64,000 nucleotides of DNA from Datnioides undecimradiatus (Eukaryota; Chordata; Actinopteri; Lobotiformes; Datnioididae), in the NCBI GenBank assembly GCA_008933995.1, contig WARS01000071.1, positions 7,837,018 to 7,901,017 of the forward strand. The letters run 5' to 3'. The notes under the pieces are model-generated. The model was not told the DNA's origin, did not search any database, and saw nothing but the letters and a program-made list of their open reading frames with translations. Below, in pieces: positions 60,510 to 64,000 of this stretch (within the stretch, counting starts at the first letter, position 1; each line of letters opens with the position of its first letter). The position numbers were made by a program, and so were the translations under genes.

Positions 60510-63500
60510 CACATTTATTTTTTTTATTCCTACTTTGTGACTACATTATGAATTCCCTAACCAAGACACACGCACAAAAAACAAACAAACCCCGAAACAT
60601 TTGAATCATTAACAGTATGCAGGTTTACATGATAAGCCAAATTCTATAGAGAACCACAAGTGCAACAGAAACAGTATCAAGGCCTTTCACAAATAACTAA
60701 TTCTACTCTAAAAATAGGCACTTATACATTTAATATTATGAGCCATAAAGAGAAACGCAATAAAATTAGTTACGAATGTGTTCATAATGGCATTTAAAAT
60801 CTATTACGTTTTTAAAAAAATAGAGAATTGGATTCATAAATTGAAAACAGATTTTAATTATGTATTTGAGAGGGAAATTTCCTTTTCCGTTTCCATTTCC
60901 CCGCTGCTCTTCCTATTAGTTATTTGTTTTACTAAGCCACCTAACGTTTCCTTTAGCCCTCGTATTTAGCCTTACTATTTAGCACTGGTAGAACAAGGTG
61001 TAAAAACAGAAAGTAGAGCTCTCTGCTATCCTGCTCTGGAACTGAGGTGGTGTGCCTCTCTAACCCTCTAATTTGCACTGTTTTATCTTTTTTTCCTCAC
61101 CTCAAGGCTCAGGGTGTTACAGAAGGTTACATTAAGAGGAAAATATAAAGGAAATAGTCCTTATAAATGCCTGAATAAAATCTGTATTCTCAAATCAGTT
61201 TGTGAATCCTGTTATTTGTAATATGTCTTTTGGAACTGCATTTTTAAATACATTTTGAATTTTTATTATATTTTTAATGTTTTTTGTTAGAAATAATTTC
61301 TATTTTAATCTATTCATTGATGGGTTAATATTTAACTTGCAATGTCATTTTATGAATCCTGTTTTTATTGCTTTAAAATATTAAGTAGTGAATTACTTTG
61401 TCAAACTATTAATTTATAGATTAATACATTGACAACAAAATGAATAATGCTTATATTTATTGGAGAACTGAAGTTAGTAGAGGTATTTATTACGGTTACT
61501 ATTTCCCTTACACTCACGGGCCTCCATGGTTTCAAAACCTGAACAGACTTGTAGTCTGTATTTAAAAATATATTTTTTACATAACACAGTATATTGATTT
61601 AGTTTGAGCACAAAAGTACAATGTATGGATGTACAATATAACTGGGCTTCGTGAGACATTTTTCCTATTCCATTGTTGCTGCATACAGTAACTCATATTG
61701 CTCTCCTTCACAAACAACAGACTGGAGATTGAAAGAACAATTTCAGAGTATTGTGCCTGAAAGAAAACAGCGTTTTTGTGACAATAACTTTTTCCTTGCA
61801 AGATTTCAAAACACGCTATTGAAAATGCTTTTACAGTAAAACAAGCTGTTTGTAGTTTGCTGCTTGTGGTAGTTTATAGACAGTAGATTAAAGATGAGGT
61901 AATATAATCTTGTTCCTCTTACATGAATCACTTTAATCTCACTCCTTTCATAAACACTGTCAACACTTGCCTTCTGTTGCTATGAAACTGTGTGAATATC
62001 AGCATATGCAGACATTAGGGAGGATGTTGATGCGTGACAACTGCCATATAATATGTTTATTTTTTCTATTCGTCATGAAATGTCAATCTACATTCAGTAT
62101 TACCTTACATTCACCGATAGACTCCGATGTATGCACACACTGATATGCATGAGTACATAATTTTTTGGAATTTGGGGAGACGTTGCATTGATTTATAAAT
62201 ACAATGAGAAGAAATTGTCTTAAAGTACGTTGTAGTATTGAGGTTAGCTTTGGTGGCTGCACCCATCAATGAGAAACGTATTCATTAATCATAGCCCTCT
62301 ATAAAATAACAGAACATAGGCCCCTGGAGTCATAAGCTGGTGGTGGAGTGAAGCCAGCAGGTGGTTGATGGAAATTCTCAGCTGAATCTCCTAGAACATC
62401 CTTGAGGTAATGGTGGTGATGTGGAGCTGCACTGGATCTTAAAGACAGACCCAAAAAAAAATTGAAATCATATTTAAAGAGCAAGTTTGGAGAAAGTCTG
62501 ACGCAAGGAATTTGGCAATGTCTAAACACTAAATATAGGGATTCTGACATTGTGGGGAAGAAGACATGAATGGCAAAATCATAACGGGAAAAAATACGGA
62601 TAATTCAAATAAAGGATCTTCCTTTCTTCATCCAACAATTCACTGCAGCCACTCTTTAATGTATCATTATTCCCCTGCAAAACTTTTAAATCATCTGGCA
62701 ACAAAAAATGCTGAAAATGGCCTTTGTCTTTGTTTTGTTGATATTTCTTTGAATGATTGAATCAGTGTGAACAGTGTTGGCCAATATATCTGCATTGTGT
62801 TTCCTGTGGCTGCTCTACAATAAAATCCTTCCCATGTATCAGAAGTTGAATGCTTTTAATGTTAAGCAGGATGACCCATTTGTATTTGCGGCAACTTAAT
62901 GCTGCTCTGATATGGTGTAAGGTGCATCTGTGGACACAAGGTGGGACAACCTGAGTGAGGGAGTGCCCCTGCTCAGGTGGTTAGGGTCAGAGAGCAGAGT
63001 CAGACTTGTCTGCAAGTAAAATGGCAAATAGTCAAAGTTTCCTTTATTATGCTTTTTCAACAAAACTGCAGTTGATTCTAACACTTGTCAACCATCACCA
63101 TGATGGGAAATGGACTTTTGACTAAGTGGATTAACTATGTTGTTTCAGTCAAACAAAAAACCTAGATGTTTACTTTGCCAACTGTCTGGTCAAGAAGGAT
63201 GGTTTATATGCATCAATGACTGGGTGCAGAGGAAAAAACTACTATTATTACATTTGGTAAGACACAAAATTTTGTTTTGACAACTTGTTAATAGAAATCC
63301 ACTTAGAAAATGGTGCCTATCATGTCAGAACCAGCATTCGTGTCACAGTTATGTCTAATTTGTGTTGAAGACCAGCATTTTTCATCTAGCTCGTGTCTGG
63401 AACACAGTTTTCAAAAAACAGATGTGTTTTGTTCAGTTCTGTGAGTACATTTCCAGATCTTTTTGTGTTTGTGGTTGTGTAAATGAGACAATAGCTGAAT

Positions 63501-64000
63501 GTAAGAACATTTATTGATCATTACAGAAAAATGCTGACCACAAATAGTATTCAAAATAGGTTTGAGATCATGAAAATTGTATATGTTTAGCCCCAAACCA
63601 AAGCCACAGATCTGAAGTGCATATACTTAACAAATAGAGTGCCCACTGTAGTAGTTTTGTCATATATCGTGACCCTCAACTGCAAACAATACTGTGAGCT
63701 GGTAGTAAGGATAAACTGTAAGACCTCTACAATACAGGTTCTGTTGGATTGCATTAGAGCTACAGGTGTTCTTTTGTTCTCCATGATTTATAGAACGTGT
63801 TTTAATTTTGGTTGTGAGACTTTTTGCATATTCAGCTTTTTCGTCGTCGCCTCTACATTTTTTGAAGAAGCAAGTGTGTCTTAAGTGCCGATGCTAAATC
63901 CTCTGTTTAATAGCTGCTGCTGCTTTTCACTTTCCTTAATCTTGGGAGTAAATATTGACTTGAAATCAAAGCTGGCAGGAAGCTGTTGCATCCCTGATTC
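60510..64000. other. Non-coding block, no gene seen
   Basis: AT-rich, including a particularly A/T-dense part at about 61140-61470. A minus-strand open frame at 62299-62550 contains HHHHYLKD and PPAGFTPPPAYDSRG; it feels like part of an old fish interspersed repeat, but I cannot place it. No splice-supported exon was found. Confidence 0.5.

Noticed and set aside
62299..62550. Minus-strand open frame with HHHH and PPAGFTPPPAYD
   Set aside because: Probably part of a degenerate interspersed repeat. I could not confirm any family and no second copy is in the window.
1..64000. tRNA, rRNA, known microRNA seeds, CRISPR arrays
   Set aside because: No B-box-like GGTTCGANTC, no rRNA core sequences, none of the common conserved microRNA sequences I checked by eye, and no spaced direct-repeat arrays were seen.

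Overview
The window reads as euchromatic, mostly non-coding DNA from a teleost fish, probably a spiny-rayed (percomorph) species. The evidence is the mix of long (CA)n microsatellites, a decayed L2/Maui-type LINE, a gutted mariner transposase, and the end of a small DNA transposon carrying the CTTAAGTAAAGG-type terminus I know from many teleost genomes. There is no bacterial-style gene packing. No rRNA, tRNA, CRISPR array or complete protein-coding gene is visible. Most open frames above 60 codons look like chance: they overlap in several frames, lack splice context and resemble no family I know.

Layout. 1-11.4 kb is AT-rich single-copy sequence with simple repeats, including a C-rich tract at 9.68 kb whose minus strand fits a G-quadruplex pattern. 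11.47-11.91 kb holds an internally deleted mariner-family transposase relic. 11.9-20.9 kb is non-coding, with two short exon-like intervals on the plus strand (13.3 and 15.4 kb). The MITE end lies at 20.95-21.09 kb and a perfect 20-bp hairpin at 22.03 kb. 22-30.5 kb is non-coding, with several blocks that have the texture of conserved non-coding elements. 30.59-31.47 kb is the LINE fragment. 31.5-38 kb is non-coding, with (CA)n, a GA-rich cluster and a short palindrome.

38.2-49.1 kb is the best place to look for a gene. On the minus strand it holds a convincing terminal-exon candidate (acceptor, 62 codons with G/C-rich third positions, stop, AATAAA), a 256-bp exon-like interval, and a roughly 430-bp protein-like block broken by one in-frame TGA. 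Reading phases at some of these boundaries are compatible. They could be pieces of one minus-strand gene or pseudogene, but I cannot name the protein, and the chain is inference.

49.1-64 kb is again non-coding, with an 18-bp perfect hairpin at 49.74 kb, several CNE-like blocks (54.7, 56.8 and 58.1 kb) and the longest microsatellite of the window at 60.46 kb.

I see no operon-like or defence-like system. The most interesting items are the minus-strand coding signals at 38-49 kb, the two perfect hairpins with equal 7-nt loops, and the deletion-derived transposon relics.
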